A stretch of DNA of 64,000 bases from an uncultured Clostridium sp. (GCA_900544905.1 UQXF01000001.1:1-64000); one strand, 5' to 3'; positions 1-9,190 are shown, numbered from the stretch's first letter. Translations and numbers: made by a program. The notes: a model not told the origin generated them from the letters alone.

Positions 1-1
1 A

Positions 2-34
2 TCGTCGGCAGCGTCAGATGTGTATAAGAGACAG
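2..34 (+). other. Illumina Nextera transposase adapter left at contig end
   Basis: Positions 2-34 match the 33-nt Nextera read-1 adapter, and 16-34 are the 19-nt Tn5 mosaic end. Genomic sequence resumes at 35, inside the pilT reading frame. This is a library artefact, not biology: it shows that the left edge is the end of a contig from a tagmentation library and that the base at 1 is also suspect. Confidence 0.97.
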
Positions 35-1014
35 CTGTACAATTCATACAAATGGTCATCCAGGGTAATCATTCCCATCTGACGGCTGGTCTGGATTGTG
101 GACTGAATCTGATGAGTCTTCGCTTCACGAATCAGGCTCCGGATTGCAGGGCTGCCAAACATAACCTCAAAGGCTGCCACTCGTCCTCTTCCATCCTCCG
201 CCGGCACCAAAGCCTGGGAGATAACGCCTTCCAAAATCATTGCCAGCTGCACACGGGTCTGTTGCTGCTGGTGTGTCGGGAACACGTCAATAATACGGTC
301 AATGGTATTGGCAGCTCCGATGGTATGCAGTGTGGAGAATACCAGATGTCCGGTCTCTGCCGCAGTTATGGCTGTAGAAATCGTTTCCAGGTCACGCATC
401 TCACCAAGAAGAATAATATCCGGGTCTTCACGAAGTGCCGCACGGAGCGCATTGCCATAGCTCAATGTATCCATTCCAACCTCACGCTGGTTTACCACGG
501 ATTTCTTATGGTGATGCACATACTCAATCGGGTCCTCCAGTGTGATAATGTGGTCTGTCAAATTCTCATTTGCCTTGTTAATAATGGAAGCAAGAGTAGT
601 GGACTTACCGGAACCGGTAGGACCTGTAACCAGTACAAGACCACGCTTCTTCTTATACAATTCCACAACCTCTGTCGGGATTCCCAGCTGGTCCGGTCTT
701 GGAATTACCGTCTCAACCCGGCGGTATGCCGCCGCCATATTTCCTCTGTCCATAAATACATTCACACGGAAACGCCCGGTCTCATCGGAGTCAAAAGAAA
801 AATCCACTTCTCCGCGTTCCTTTAATATCTGCTTGTGGCGTTCATGCATCGTCGCCCCAATCATCTCTGCCGCATCCATTGGTTCCAGCGGCGGACACTC
901 TACCTCAATCAGCTTTCCATTAATCCTGAGCTTCGGTGGAATACCTACCGCAATATGTACGTCGGACGCCTTCTGCTCCACCGAAAATGTCAATAACTCT
1001 TTGATGTCAATCAT
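35..1014 (-). CDS. pilT: PilT, type IV pilus retraction ATPase (3' end cut off)
   Basis: This hexameric cytoplasmic ATPase powers pilus retraction, in twitching or DNA uptake. The frame runs from ATG at 1014, preceded by AAAGGGG, and is open to the adapter, giving 326 residues with no stop; PilT is usually about 350, so roughly 25 C-terminal residues are missing. Visible motifs, in order, are the N-terminal SDVHIAVG segment, Walker A GPTGSGKST, the Asp-box DPDIILLGEMRD, the His box around HTIGAANTIDRI, and the PilT-specific AIRNLIRE motif near the cut. The AIRNLIRE motif separates it from PilB. It lies 85 bases downstream of pilB in the same direction, so the two are probably co-transcribed. 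Confidence 0.95.
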
Positions 1015-1099
1015 GTTTCTTCCCCTTTCACTCTCCATATATTCATAGCATTTCTACTATATATAATGCCGGTTTTCACCTTTGCAAACCATAATATTC

Positions 1100-2818
1100 T
1101 TAATACTCGTCTCCTGCCTCATATACAATCTTACGCATCTCAGACATAGAAGTAATACCGCTTAGCACATGCTTGCTTACACTAAGCTTCAGTGTAGACA
1201 TACCCTCATTCAACGCCTGCTCTTCAATCTCATTTGCCGGAGCATTTCTGGCAATAACCTGCTGCAGGCTTCTGGAAACCGGCATCATCTCATACACACC
1301 GATTCGTCCTGAATATCCGGTATCATTACAGATAGGACATCCATTCGGCTCATAAATAACCACATCCTCTTCTGAATCTCCCACACCAAGCAGTCTCTTT
1401 TCATAATCTTCCGCATATCTCGGCTGCTTACAGGTACAAAGCCTTCTTACAAGACGCTGTGCGATGACACCCACCAGCGCATCACCTGCCGTATACGGCT
1501 CAATACCCATATCAATCAGACGGGTTACCGTAGAAGCTGCTGAATTCGTATGCAGTGTGGACACAACCAGATGTCCTGTGATAGCCGCCTTAACCGCAAT
1601 ATCCGCTGTCTCCTGGTCACGAATCTCACCAATCATAATAATGTCCGGGTCCTGTCGCAGGATAGAACGCAATGCAGCCGCAAAGGTCATCTCTGCCTTT
1701 TCATTTACCTGACACTGGTTAATTCCATCAATATTCGCCTCCACCGGGTCTTCAACAGTGATAATATTAACATCCTCTGTATTCAGCTCACTGAGCGCCG
1801 TGTAAAGGGTTGTAGATTTACCGGAACCGGTAGGTCCCGTTACAAGAATGATTCCGTGCGGATTGCTCAGGATACCATCGAATACCTTCTCCTCCTCCGG
1901 TGTAAAACCAAGTCCGGATTTTGGTCTTGTCAAGCCATCCTTGGAGGTAAGACGCATAACCGTCTTCTCACCGTATACAGTAGGAAGCATAGATACACGG
2001 ATATCAAACTCCTTCCGGTCTACCATAATAGAGATACGACCGTCCTGAGGCTTACGCTTTTCTGAAATATCCATTCCGCCCATAATCTTAAGACGGGCAC
2101 AAATACCAGACAACAAGGAATAATCATAGGACATGACCTGCTTTAACACACCGTCAATACGGTATCTTACCCGGACAGAAGTTTCCAATGGCTCAATATG
2201 GATATCGGAAGCTCTCTGCCTTACACCGCCCTCCAATATCTGCTTAACCAGCAATACAATCGGAGAATTCTCGATGTCTGCATTTACCTCATCCTCCTCT
2301 GCCTGGGACAGCATATCCTGCTCCCGCTCCTTCCGGTACGCCTCTGCCGCCTCCATCGCCTGATGGTTACCATAATACTTACCAATTGTGGACTGGATGT
2401 CATCCTCCATGGCAAGCAGCGCCTCAATCTGACAGCCTGTGACAATGGATATATCATCAATGGCAATAATATCCATCGGGTCTGCCATGGCAACTCTCAG
2501 CACATTCGGATTGTTTTCGTCAAATCCAAGAGGGATAACATTATATTTCATAACGATATCTTCGGATATCAAGGATAATACCTCGTCATCAAATTTGCAG
2601 CCCTTCAGGTCTATGTACTCAACCCCCAGCTGCTGGGTCAGCACTGCAATCAGCAATTCCTGGCTGATGAAGCCCTCGTCCAGAAGAGTCTTTCCAAGCT
2701 TCTGACCCTTTTCCTTCTGTAATGCTAATGCCTCCTGCAATTGCTCTTCGGTGATTGCACCTGCTGCAACAAGCAAATCACCCATTCTGATTTTCTTTCT
2801 TCCTACTCCAATACGCAT
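1100..2818 (-). CDS. pilB: PilB/GspE-family type IV pilus assembly ATPase
   Basis: The product (572 residues) is the extension ATPase that drives pilin polymerisation at the inner face of the membrane. The N-terminus (about 10-75) is an MshEN-type domain (MGDLLVAAG..., LGVEYIDL), which in some relatives binds c-di-GMP. The catalytic core has Walker A GPTGSGKST, Walker B DPDIIMIGEIRD and a His box (HTNSAASTVTRL). A C-terminal four-cysteine zinc motif (CTC ... CPIC) is typical of PilB. I chose ATG 2818 because GAGAGG lies eight bases upstream; an upstream TTG at 2824 is too close to that site. pilT follows, so this is the first gene of a pilus motor pair, and other pilus genes probably lie beyond the contig end. 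Confidence 0.95.
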   Translation of the reverse strand: MRIGVGRKKIRMGDLLVAAGAITEEQLQEALALQKEKGQKLGKTLLDEGFISQELLIAVLTQQLGVEYIDLKGCKFDDEVLSLISEDIVMKYNVIPLGFDENNPNVLRVAMADPMDIIAIDDISIVTGCQIEALLAMEDDIQSTIGKYYGNHQAMEAAEAYRKEREQDMLSQAEEDEVNADIENSPIVLLVKQILEGGVRQRASDIHIEPLETSVRVRYRIDGVLKQVMSYDYSLLSGICARLKIMGGMDISEKRKPQDGRISIMVDRKEFDIRVSMLPTVYGEKTVMRLTSKDGLTRPKSGLGFTPEEEKVFDGILSNPHGIILVTGPTGSGKSTTLYTALSELNTEDVNIITVEDPVEANIDGINQCQVNEKAEMTFAAALRSILRQDPDIIMIGEIRDQETADIAVKAAITGHLVVSTLHTNSAASTVTRLIDMGIEPYTAGDALVGVIAQRLVRRLCTCKQPRYAEDYEKRLLGVGDSEEDVVIYEPNGCPICNDTGYSGRIGVYEMMPVSRSLQQVIARNAPANEIEEQALNEGMSTLKLSVSKHVLSGITSMSEMRKIVYEAGDEY

Positions 2819-2850
2819 ATGCAAATCCTCTCATAAGTTTAATTGTTAAT

Positions 2851-2859
2851 ATTGTACCA
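2851..2859 (-). promoter_or_regulatory. possible extended -10 promoter of pilB
   Basis: On the minus strand, TGG followed by TACAAT forms an extended -10 box about 30 bases upstream of the pilB start. There is no good -35 box, only a run of T. The flanking DNA (2825-2980) is very AT-rich and carries no gene. Tentative. Confidence 0.35.
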
Positions 2860-2980
2860 CATTACCAAAAAAAAAGAAACCTTTTATATAATTTTGTTTA
2901 TTTGCACAAAAACCTTTGTGGAAAAGCACTTTTACCCTTTTCCCACATAAAATAATGAAAAGCCCTTTAAGGTGACTCCT

Positions 2981-3613
2981 ATGCAGACATTCAAGCAACC
3001 TCTCTCCAGGGAATCCGAATTATATTATTTGAAAAGAAGCAAAGACGGAGACTTAGAGGCAAGAAACATTCTGGTGGAATATAATTTAAGGCTGGTTGCC
3101 CATATCGTGAAAAAATACAATAATTTTGAAAGGGACACGGATGATTTGATTTCCATCGGCACCATCGGACTCATCAAAGCCATCAACACCTATGATATGG
3201 AAAAGGGCAGCCGCCTGGTCACCTATGCATCACGCTGTATCGAAAACGAACTGCTGATGATGCTCCGTCAGGAACGAAAATGCTCGAAGGAATTTTCCCT
3301 GTACGAACCCATCGGCACAGACAAAGAGGGAAATGAAATCAACCTCCTGGACATTGTGGAATATGACGAAAAGGACATTGCCGAACATATTATATTAGAG
3401 GATAATATAAAGCATCTGTATCTAGCCATAAAGCAGCAGCTAGAGCCCCGGGAATTTCAGGTCATTATGCTGCGGTACGGCTTATTCGGCAGCGAAGCGC
3501 TTACCCAGAGAGAGGTAGCAGACCATCTGTCTATTTCCCGTTCCTATGTGTCCAGAATTGAAAAAAAAGCATTATCCAAGCTTCGCAAATCATTTGACGT
3601 CTTTCCGGCGTAA
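2981..3613 (+). CDS. sigK: Sporulation sigma factor SigK, without pro-sequence
   Basis: This is the late mother-cell sigma factor that directs coat and spore-maturation genes. It has 210 residues. Region 2 (NLRLVAHIVKKY, DDLISIGTIGLIKAI) and region 4 (LTQREVADHLSISRSYVSRI) are complete and uninterrupted. Start ATG 2981 follows AAGGTG by six bases; a GTG at 2972 lacks a ribosome site. An in-frame TAA at 2948 rules out an N-terminal pro-peptide, so unlike Bacillus pro-SigK the product would need no SpoIVFB cleavage. Some clostridia, such as C. difficile, also lack the pro-sequence. No skin-type element splits the gene. Its last 24 bases overlap the end of the convergent trhP gene. Confidence 0.93.
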   Translation: MQTFKQPLSRESELYYLKRSKDGDLEARNILVEYNLRLVAHIVKKYNNFERDTDDLISIGTIGLIKAINTYDMEKGSRLVTYASRCIENELLMMLRQERKCSKEFSLYEPIGTDKEGNEINLLDIVEYDEKDIAEHIILEDNIKHLYLAIKQQLEPREFQVIMLRYGLFGSEALTQREVADHLSISRSYVSRIEKKALSKLRKSFDVFPA

Positions 3614-4819
3614 AATCAGTCCCGGCTCTAAAGCCATTTCAAAATCCACCAGCAAGTGCTCCTTTGGGTGAGGAGCACTTTCAACCCTCTCTCCCTTCTC
3701 ATTCCGGATTTCCTTCACTGTCAGCTCCCGGTTGCTTCCGTCAAACAGCATCGCCTCGACCTGTTCCCCTTCACAGAATTTGTTCCGCTGTATAAAGTGT
3801 GCGTATCCGTTTTCATCCACCGATTCAATCCTGCCGATATAGACATAATCCTTCACATACTCATTGTTATCGTAAACCTGGGAATCCGAATCCGTTTTTC
3901 CAAAGTAAAATCCAGTGGTAAACTGCCGGTATGTGCATTTGCCAATCTCTTCTCTGTAATAGGAAAGATTGCTCTTATACAGTTCAGGGCTTTTTTTATA
4001 GTCATCTATGGCTTTCCGGTAGGTTCTTGCCACCGTCGCCACATACAAAGCCGTCTTCATCCTGCCCTCAATCTTAAAGCTGTCGATTCCTGCCTCCATC
4101 AGCTCCGGAATATGCTCTACCATGCAGAGGTCTTTTGAGTTGAAAATATAGGTTCCTCTGTCATCCTCCTCCACAGGAAAATATTCCCCCGGACGCTTCT
4201 CCTCCACCACACTGTATTTCCACCGGCAGGGATGGGTACAGGCTCCCTGGTTTGCGTCCCTTCCCGTCAGAAAATGGCTTAACAGGCATCTGCCGGAATA
4301 GGAGATACACATGGCGCCATGGACAAAGCTCTCAATCTCCATATCCTCCGGAATATGCTCTCTGATTTCCCTGATTTCTTTTAGGGAAAGCTCTCTGGCA
4401 GACACCACCCGGGATGCTCCCAGATTATACCAGAACTGAAAAATCCCATAATTGGTATTATTTGCCTGGGTGCTGACATGCCGCTCCACATCCGGAAGAA
4501 TTTCCTTTGCCAGCATAAAAATTGCCGGGTCTGAAATAATCAGGGCGTCTATCCCCACCGGCTTTAGCTGTTCAAAGTAGGCTCTGATTCCTTCCAAATC
4601 ATCATTGTGGGCAAATATATTTGCTGTCACATAAAGCTTTGTCCCATTTTCATGACAATAACAGACAGCCTCCTTCATCTCTTCAATTGTGAAATTATGT
4701 GCCTTCGCCCGGAGTCCAAAAGACTCTCCGCCGATATACACCGCATCTGCACCATAATCTACTGCAACCTTTAACACTTCCAGGCTTCCCGCCGGAATCA
4801 ACAATTCTGTCTCTCTCAT
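3590..4819 (-). CDS. trhP: U32-family protein, probable tRNA uridine-34 hydroxylation protein TrhP
   Basis: U32 'peptidase' family protein (409 residues) with the N-terminal ELLIPAGSLEVLKVAVDYGA signature, a central region with HGAMC and SGRCLLS, then a cysteine-bearing CTHPCRW segment. In Bacillus and E. coli, YrrO/YegQ (TrhP) convert U34 of some tRNAs to 5-hydroxyuridine. The gene directly upstream is trmR, which methylates that product, so the pair supports this role rather than proteolysis. The start is uncertain: ATG 4819 gives the family-typical beginning MRETELL, but ATG 4831 and GTG 4828 lie closer to an AGGA. Bacillus has two paralogues (YrrN, YrrO); only one is present here. Confidence 0.85.
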   Translation of the reverse strand: MRETELLIPAGSLEVLKVAVDYGADAVYIGGESFGLRAKAHNFTIEEMKEAVCYCHENGTKLYVTANIFAHNDDLEGIRAYFEQLKPVGIDALIISDPAIFMLAKEILPDVERHVSTQANNTNYGIFQFWYNLGASRVVSARELSLKEIREIREHIPEDMEIESFVHGAMCISYSGRCLLSHFLTGRDANQGACTHPCRWKYSVVEEKRPGEYFPVEEDDRGTYIFNSKDLCMVEHIPELMEAGIDSFKIEGRMKTALYVATVARTYRKAIDDYKKSPELYKSNLSYYREEIGKCTYRQFTTGFYFGKTDSDSQVYDNNEYVKDYVYIGRIESVDENGYAHFIQRNKFCEGEQVEAMLFDGSNRELTVKEIRNEKGERVESAPHPKEHLLVDFEMALEPGLILRRKDVK

Positions 4820-4862
4820 TTTATTCACCATTTCCTGTCCGGACAAATTTCCAAAAAAATAT

Positions 4863-5519
4863 TCAGGTCCCGGCATTCTGCGTCTTAACCGACAGGGCAA
4901 TGCCGTCTCCCAGTGGAATAATCGATGTTTCCAGCAGCGGATGCGTCTTGAGGGTATACAAATACTCCCTCATGCGTCCGTGAATGGTTCGATTACGTCG
5001 ATTCACCACATATTTGGAATCCAACACTTCACCGTCCTGCAAAACATTGTCGGATATCAGCACTCCATCCTTTTCCAACAGCCGGATTACATCCGGAAGG
5101 AAATGAATATACTGTCCCTTTGCCGCATCCATAAAGATAAAATCATAGGTTCCTTCCATCTGCTTCAGAATATCCGCTGCATCTCCCTCCAGCAGCGTAA
5201 TCCTATTCTCCACACCGGCACGCTTGAAATTCTCCTTCGCCTTAACAATCCGCGGTTCCCATTTCTCAATAGTGGTAATATGTCCTTCCGGCGGAAGAAA
5301 CCGGCTCATATAAATTGCTGAATATCCCACAGCCGTTCCCACCTCCAGTACCCTTAAGGGCTTTTTCACCAGCAGCATGGTCTTTATCCATTCCTTTGTC
5401 TCCCTCCGGATAATCGGCACCTCATCTGCTCTGGCTTCCTCTTCAATTACTCCCACAATCCCCTTATCATCCTGGTTCATGGAATTGATAAAGGAGGTGA
5501 CTCTCTCATCCACAATCAT
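4863..5519 (-). CDS. trmR: TrmR, tRNA 5-hydroxyuridine methyltransferase
   Basis: SAM-dependent class I O-methyltransferase of 218 residues, YrrM type. Family members methylate 5-hydroxyuridine at tRNA position 34 to 5-methoxyuridine, widening wobble decoding. The SAM motif I LEVGTAVGYSA, the acidic residue after it (TIEKWEP) and the metal/SAM loop FIFMDAAKGQY are visible. ATG 5519 overlaps the stop of the upstream MltG-like gene (ATGA) and is preceded by GAGGG at a good distance; a longer upstream frame lies inside the previous gene. Gene order MltG-like, trmR, trhP matches the Bacillus yrrL-yrrM-yrrO region. Confidence 0.9.
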   Translation of the reverse strand: MIVDERVTSFINSMNQDDKGIVGVIEEEARADEVPIIRRETKEWIKTMLLVKKPLRVLEVGTAVGYSAIYMSRFLPPEGHITTIEKWEPRIVKAKENFKRAGVENRITLLEGDAADILKQMEGTYDFIFMDAAKGQYIHFLPDVIRLLEKDGVLISDNVLQDGEVLDSKYVVNRRNRTIHGRMREYLYTLKTHPLLETSIIPLGDGIALSVKTQNAGT

Positions 5520-5902
5520 GTCGAACCCTCGCTTTGTAATCCACAAATTGTTTTGCAAATCTCATCCGGTGTCATCCCCGGACCCACTGTATAGGTTCCC
5601 GCCTGTATGCGGTTGTTATATTTTCCCAGATAGGCACGCGCCAGAAACAGATACCGGCTCTCCACAACTCCGTTCTGTTCCAGCACCACAGCCACATCCT
5701 TTGCGGTATCGCCATCTGCAATGGTAATATTTATGGTCTCCTGCGAGGCTGCTGCATAGGCAAAATCGGCAAACAGCTTGTAAGAAAAATGATAGGTCAT
5801 CACAAATCCCTCTACCAGCACAAATACCAGTATCACATTAACCAATGTCCTGAGACTTATCTGTAAAATTATACTTGAAATACTCTCTTTATCTCTCGTC
5901 AT
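5516..5902 (-). CDS. Short MltG/YceG-like membrane protein without catalytic domain
   Basis: Product of 128 residues with one N-terminal membrane segment (about 15-38), followed by a single extracytoplasmic domain that resembles the LysM-like N-terminal part of MltG (ITIADGDTAKDVAVVLEQNG; IQAGTYTVGPGMTPDEI). It ends just where the endolytic transglycosylase domain with its catalytic glutamate would begin in full MltG (about 350 residues). Its place between a YlbF-type gene and trmR matches the position of full-length mltG (yrrL) in Bacillus. It could be a non-catalytic peptidoglycan-binding relic or a regulator of glycan processing. Stop and trmR start overlap. Confidence 0.75.
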   Translation of the reverse strand: MTRDKESISSIILQISLRTLVNVILVFVLVEGFVMTYHFSYKLFADFAYAAASQETINITIADGDTAKDVAVVLEQNGVVESRYLFLARAYLGKYNNRIQAGTYTVGPGMTPDEICKTICGLQSEGST

Positions 5903-5911
5903 ATTCTTTCC

Positions 5912-6247
5912 CTATTCCATATAATTGTAATCCAGCTCCAGACCATCTGCAATTATCTCATACACTTCAGCCATTTTCCGGGATAAAATCTGCTCTGCTA
6001 CAAGAAATTCATTTACCAGCGGATTGCGCAGCACCTTTTCATATTCCAGCGCCAGATTGTGAATCTCCTGATACCGGTTGATTCCGTCCTCATACCCCTG
6101 CAGCTCATAATTGCGTCTCCGGAAAGAATTCATCGCCTGATAAAGCTCCTGGTTCTCCCGCACCTGTATCATGGCTTTCTGATACCGGTTATACTCCTCA
6201 CTATTCTTTATTGTCTGATTTAACTTAACCGCTTCTGCTGTAATCAT
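5912..6247 (-). CDS. YlbF/YmcA-family protein
   Basis: All-helical protein of 111 residues of the Com_YlbF family, without a signal peptide or membrane segment. In Bacillus, YlbF and YmcA form a complex with YaaT that helps RNase Y mature certain mRNAs and affects competence, biofilm and sporulation. Start ATG 6247 follows AAGGAG by six bases. It lies directly downstream of the RNase J gene, which fits a link with RNA processing, but no partner YmcA or YaaT gene is in the window. I cannot tell which paralogue this is. Confidence 0.8.
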   Translation of the reverse strand: MITAEAVKLNQTIKNSEEYNRYQKAMIQVRENQELYQAMNSFRRRNYELQGYEDGINRYQEIHNLALEYEKVLRNPLVNEFLVAEQILSRKMAEVYEIIADGLELDYNYME

Positions 6248-6325
6248 GACTTTCTCCTTCCCCGAAGACCTTCTCCCTGCTCCGATAACGGCGGATATCT
6301 TTCCTCTGTCAGCCCCGACAACTGC

Positions 6326-8035
6326 CTATACTTCTGTAATAATCGGCAGAATCATTGGATTTCTCTTGGTTCGTTTCCACAAAAATTCACCCAGCTCATC
6401 CTTAATGGAGGTTTTGATTTTTCCCCAGTCTGTAATATTGCGGTTCAGACAGTCATTTAATGCATCCTCCACCACATCATGGCATTCTTCCATTAAATTT
6501 TCAGATTCTCTCACATAAACAAAACCGCGGGATACAATATCCGGTCCTGCCACCAGCAGATTGCTGTGTTTTTCCAGAGTTACCACCACAATAATCAAAC
6601 CATTCTGGGATAAATGCTGACGGTCACGAAGTACAATGTTTCCCACATCTCCGACGCCCAGCCCGTCTACTAAAATTCCCTGAGCCATCACATGTCCGAC
6701 TGTTTTTGCCTCATCCTTTGACAACTCTAAAACTGTTCCATTACTTAAAATCTGCACATTCTCCTTTGCTACTCCCATCTCCATGGCAAGCTCGGAATGC
6801 CGCTTCAGATGACGGTACTCTCCATGTACCGGAATCGCATACTGCGGCTTGGTCAGTGCATATATCAGCTTAAGCTCCTCCTGACAGGCATGTCCGGATA
6901 CATGGGTATCCTGGAAGATAACCTTTGCTCCCTTCATTTCCAGCTCATTGATAATCTTGTTAATGGCTTTTTCATTGCCCGGAATCGGACTGGAGCTTAA
7001 AATAACCGTATCGCCAGGCTTAATGCTGATTTTATTATGGATATTTGCCGCAATTCTGCTGAGTGCAGCCATATTCTCTCCCTGGCTTCCAGTGGTTATC
7101 AGTACAATCTGCTCGTCCGGATAGCTTTTCATCTGTTCAATTCCAATCAGCGTATTATCCGGAATCTGGATAAAGCCCAGCTCAGAAGCAGTATTGATAA
7201 CATTCACCATACTTCTTCCCTCGATGACTACCTTTCTGCCATACTTGTCTGCACTGTTGATTATCTGCTGGACACGGTCTACATTAGATGCAAAGGTTGC
7301 AATAATCAGACGGCTGTTCCGGTTTTCCGAAAATAGCATATCAAAGGTTCTTCCCACCTTTTTCTCACTTGGGGTAAAGCCCGGACGTTCCACATTGGTG
7401 GAATCCGCCATCAGGGCAAGCACGCCCTTTTTCCCCAGCTCTGCATATCGCTGTAAATCAATGGTCTCACCGAATACCGGCGTAAAATCCACCTTAAAAT
7501 CTCCCGTATGCACAAGGATTCCTGCCGGTGTATAAATGGCAAGTCCCGAAGAATCCGCAATCGAATGGTTGGAGCGGATAAACTCAATCCGAAAGCATCC
7601 CAGATTAATTGTCTGGCCGTGCTTCACTACCTTGCGCTTTACATTGTTCAGTAAATTATGCTCCCGAAGCTTATTATCAATCAGTCCCATTGTCAGCTTT
7701 GTGGCATAAACGGGTATATTTAACTCTTTTTCAATATAGGGAATGGCTCCGATATGGTCTTCGTGTCCATGGGTTACCACAAGTCCCTTAACCTTCTCTG
7801 CATTCTCCTTCAGGTACGTTATATCCGGTATAACCAAATCAATTCCCAACATATCCTCTTCCGGAAATGCCAAACCGCAATCAATTACAACAATGGTATC
7901 TTCATACTCAATTGCTGTAATGTTCATACCGATTTGCTCAAGACCTCCTAAAGGAATAATCTTCACGCTGGGAGCCTTTTCCTTCTGCGTTCTGTTCTTC
8001 TTAAAAGGCTCACCCTTTTTCATATTCACTTTCAA
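6326..8035 (-). CDS. rnj: Ribonuclease J
   Basis: Zinc-dependent 5'-3' exo- and endoribonuclease (569 residues) of the beta-CASP metallo-beta-lactamase group, acting in mRNA decay and rRNA maturation. The HGHEDHIGAIP metal motif, a conserved HTGDFKVD segment, the beta-CASP insert with DSTNVERPG, and the late HVSGHA and PVHGEYRH motifs are all present. The best start is TTG 8035, which follows GGAGG by seven bases and overlaps the upstream stop (TTGA); ATG 8023 is the alternative but has no ribosome site. The first 20 residues are lysine-rich. Only one RNase J gene is seen here. Confidence 0.95.
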   Translation of the reverse strand: MKVNMKKGEPFKKNRTQKEKAPSVKIIPLGGLEQIGMNITAIEYEDTIVVIDCGLAFPEEDMLGIDLVIPDITYLKENAEKVKGLVVTHGHEDHIGAIPYIEKELNIPVYATKLTMGLIDNKLREHNLLNNVKRKVVKHGQTINLGCFRIEFIRSNHSIADSSGLAIYTPAGILVHTGDFKVDFTPVFGETIDLQRYAELGKKGVLALMADSTNVERPGFTPSEKKVGRTFDMLFSENRNSRLIIATFASNVDRVQQIINSADKYGRKVVIEGRSMVNVINTASELGFIQIPDNTLIGIEQMKSYPDEQIVLITTGSQGENMAALSRIAANIHNKISIKPGDTVILSSSPIPGNEKAINKIINELEMKGAKVIFQDTHVSGHACQEELKLIYALTKPQYAIPVHGEYRHLKRHSELAMEMGVAKENVQILSNGTVLELSKDEAKTVGHVMAQGILVDGLGVGDVGNIVLRDRQHLSQNGLIIVVVTLEKHSNLLVAGPDIVSRGFVYVRESENLMEECHDVVEDALNDCLNRNITDWGKIKTSIKDELGEFLWKRTKRNPMILPIITEV

Positions 8036-8316
8036 AATTCTACCTCCGTATCACTGTCTTCTAACAATTCTTCAAAAATCGGGAAAAGAATTTCCAATTC
8101 CTTTTCATCCTCCACAAATTCATACATTCCGTACTCCTCGTCCCGGGCATCTGTGTCCTCCTTCAGAATGTAGCATTCTCCCTCTTCTGCATCCGCATCC
8201 TCTGCCGGTGCAACCAGGTAATAATTCTTTCCCATCAGCTGTGTCTGTTCCAACACATAAAATTCTACCTCTTCATCATCCTCAAAGGTAATTACAATTG
8301 TTTCTAATTCTTCCAT
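8032..8316 (-). CDS. DUF1292 family protein (YrzB-like)
   Basis: Small, very acidic protein (94 residues) of the DUF1292 family, of unknown function, with the typical EEVEFYVLEQTQLMGKNYYLV core and a long Asp/Glu-rich tail. ATG 8316 was chosen because AAAGGA lies just upstream; a longer frame to 8406 would overlap ruvX and lacks a ribosome site. In Bacillus the homologue yrzB sits in the same ireB-ruvX cluster. It overlaps the rnj start by four bases. Confidence 0.9.
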   Translation of the reverse strand: MEELETIVITFEDDEEVEFYVLEQTQLMGKNYYLVAPAEDADAEEGECYILKEDTDARDEEYGMYEFVEDEKELEILFPIFEELLEDSDTEVEF

Positions 8317-8389
8317 CTCTTTTCCTTTCCCTGCCTCCATAGGGCATTCTTCCATCAAAATAAGACCATTCCCAAAATAAACCTGTTCT

Positions 8390-8812
8390 TCATCTGTTAC
8401 TGGCATCTAAATAGCTCTGTAAAATAACTGCCGCTGCCATCTTATCCACATATTCCTTGCGGTTCTCACGACGGATTCCTGACTCCATCAGTATCCGTTC
8501 CGATTCCACGGTAGACAGACGTTCATCCTGCAAAACAACCTCTAATCCGGTTCTCCTCTCAAGGTGTTCCTTAAATTCTTCCGTTGCCAGAGCTCTTGCT
8601 CCGACTGTATTGTCCATATTTTTCGGATATCCAAGCACAACAAAAGAAACCCCATACTCATCGATAAGTTCCTCTATCTTAGCCAAGGTTCTTCGTAGCT
8701 TATTCTCCGACTTTCTCTCTATGGTCATAATAGGCTGTGCAGTAATTCCCAATTCATCACTAAGGGCTACACCAACCGTCTTAGAACCATAATCCAGTCC
8801 CATAATCCGCAT
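8390..8812 (-). CDS. ruvX: RuvX/YqgF-family RNase H-fold nuclease
   Basis: Product of 140 residues with the RNase H-like fold: [13 protein letters not shown] near the N-terminus and [11 protein letters not shown] later, both holding acidic metal-binding residues. Family members are called Holliday junction resolvase-like; YqgF/RuvX has also been linked to 16S rRNA 5'-end processing. ATG 8812 is preceded by AGGAG at seven bases. It lies 13 bases downstream of ireB. Confidence 0.92.
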   Translation of the reverse strand: MRIMGLDYGSKTVGVALSDELGITAQPIMTIERKSENKLRRTLAKIEELIDEYGVSFVVLGYPKNMDNTVGARALATEEFKEHLERRTGLEVVLQDERLSTVESERILMESGIRRENRKEYVDKMAAAVILQSYLDASNR

Positions 8813-8825
8813 CCTTCGTCTCCTG

Positions 8826-9092
8826 CTACTTCAGTCTTGTCTCAATATAGTTCTCTAACAAAACTTCAATAATCTCATCACGCTCTGCCTTCATAATCAG
8901 GCTTCTTGCATTCTTATAGCTGGTTATATAGGTAGGGTCTCCACTCATTACATAACCTACAATCTGGCTCACCGGATTGTAGCCTTTTTCAGACAGCGCC
9001 GTATAAACCTCGGCAAGAATCTCTGTTACCGGCAGATTATTATCTTTCACTACGTCTACAAATTGTGTATTAAATGTATTCTGGTTATTCAT
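8826..9092 (-). CDS. ireB: IreB family regulatory phosphoprotein
   Basis: UPF0297/IreB family protein of 88 residues, full length, ending [11 protein letters not shown]. In Enterococcus, IreB is phosphorylated by the PASTA kinase IreK and negatively controls cephalosporin resistance. The kinase is not in this window. It is the first gene of the operon that continues through ruvX, rnj and trmR, behind the promoter at 9121-9149. Confidence 0.92.
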   Translation of the reverse strand: MNNQNTFNTQFVDVVKDNNLPVTEILAEVYTALSEKGYNPVSQIVGYVMSGDPTYITSYKNARSLIMKAERDEIIEVLLENYIETRLK

Positions 9093-9120
9093 AGCATCAC
9101 GTCCTTATTTCGATATCTAT

Positions 9121-9149
9121 ATGATAATATACTTTGTCCAAAGTTGCAA
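9121..9149 (-). promoter_or_regulatory. Sigma-A promoter of the ireB-trhP operon
   Basis: On the minus strand, TTGCAA (9149-9144), a 17-base spacer and TATCAT (9126-9121). It lies about 30 bases upstream of the ireB start and is the only good promoter seen before eight tightly packed genes. Confidence 0.7.
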
Positions 9150-9190
9150 GTCGTATCTGTAAAGCCTTTTCATTATTCATCAGAAAATTA

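Noticed and set aside
52..825. Long plus-strand open frame opposite pilT
   Set aside because: It has no family character and is the reverse of the well-conserved pilT frame.
2945..2952. SigE-type -10 (CATAAAAT) before sigK
   Set aside because: No acceptable -35 box at the right distance; the match is too weak to report as a promoter.
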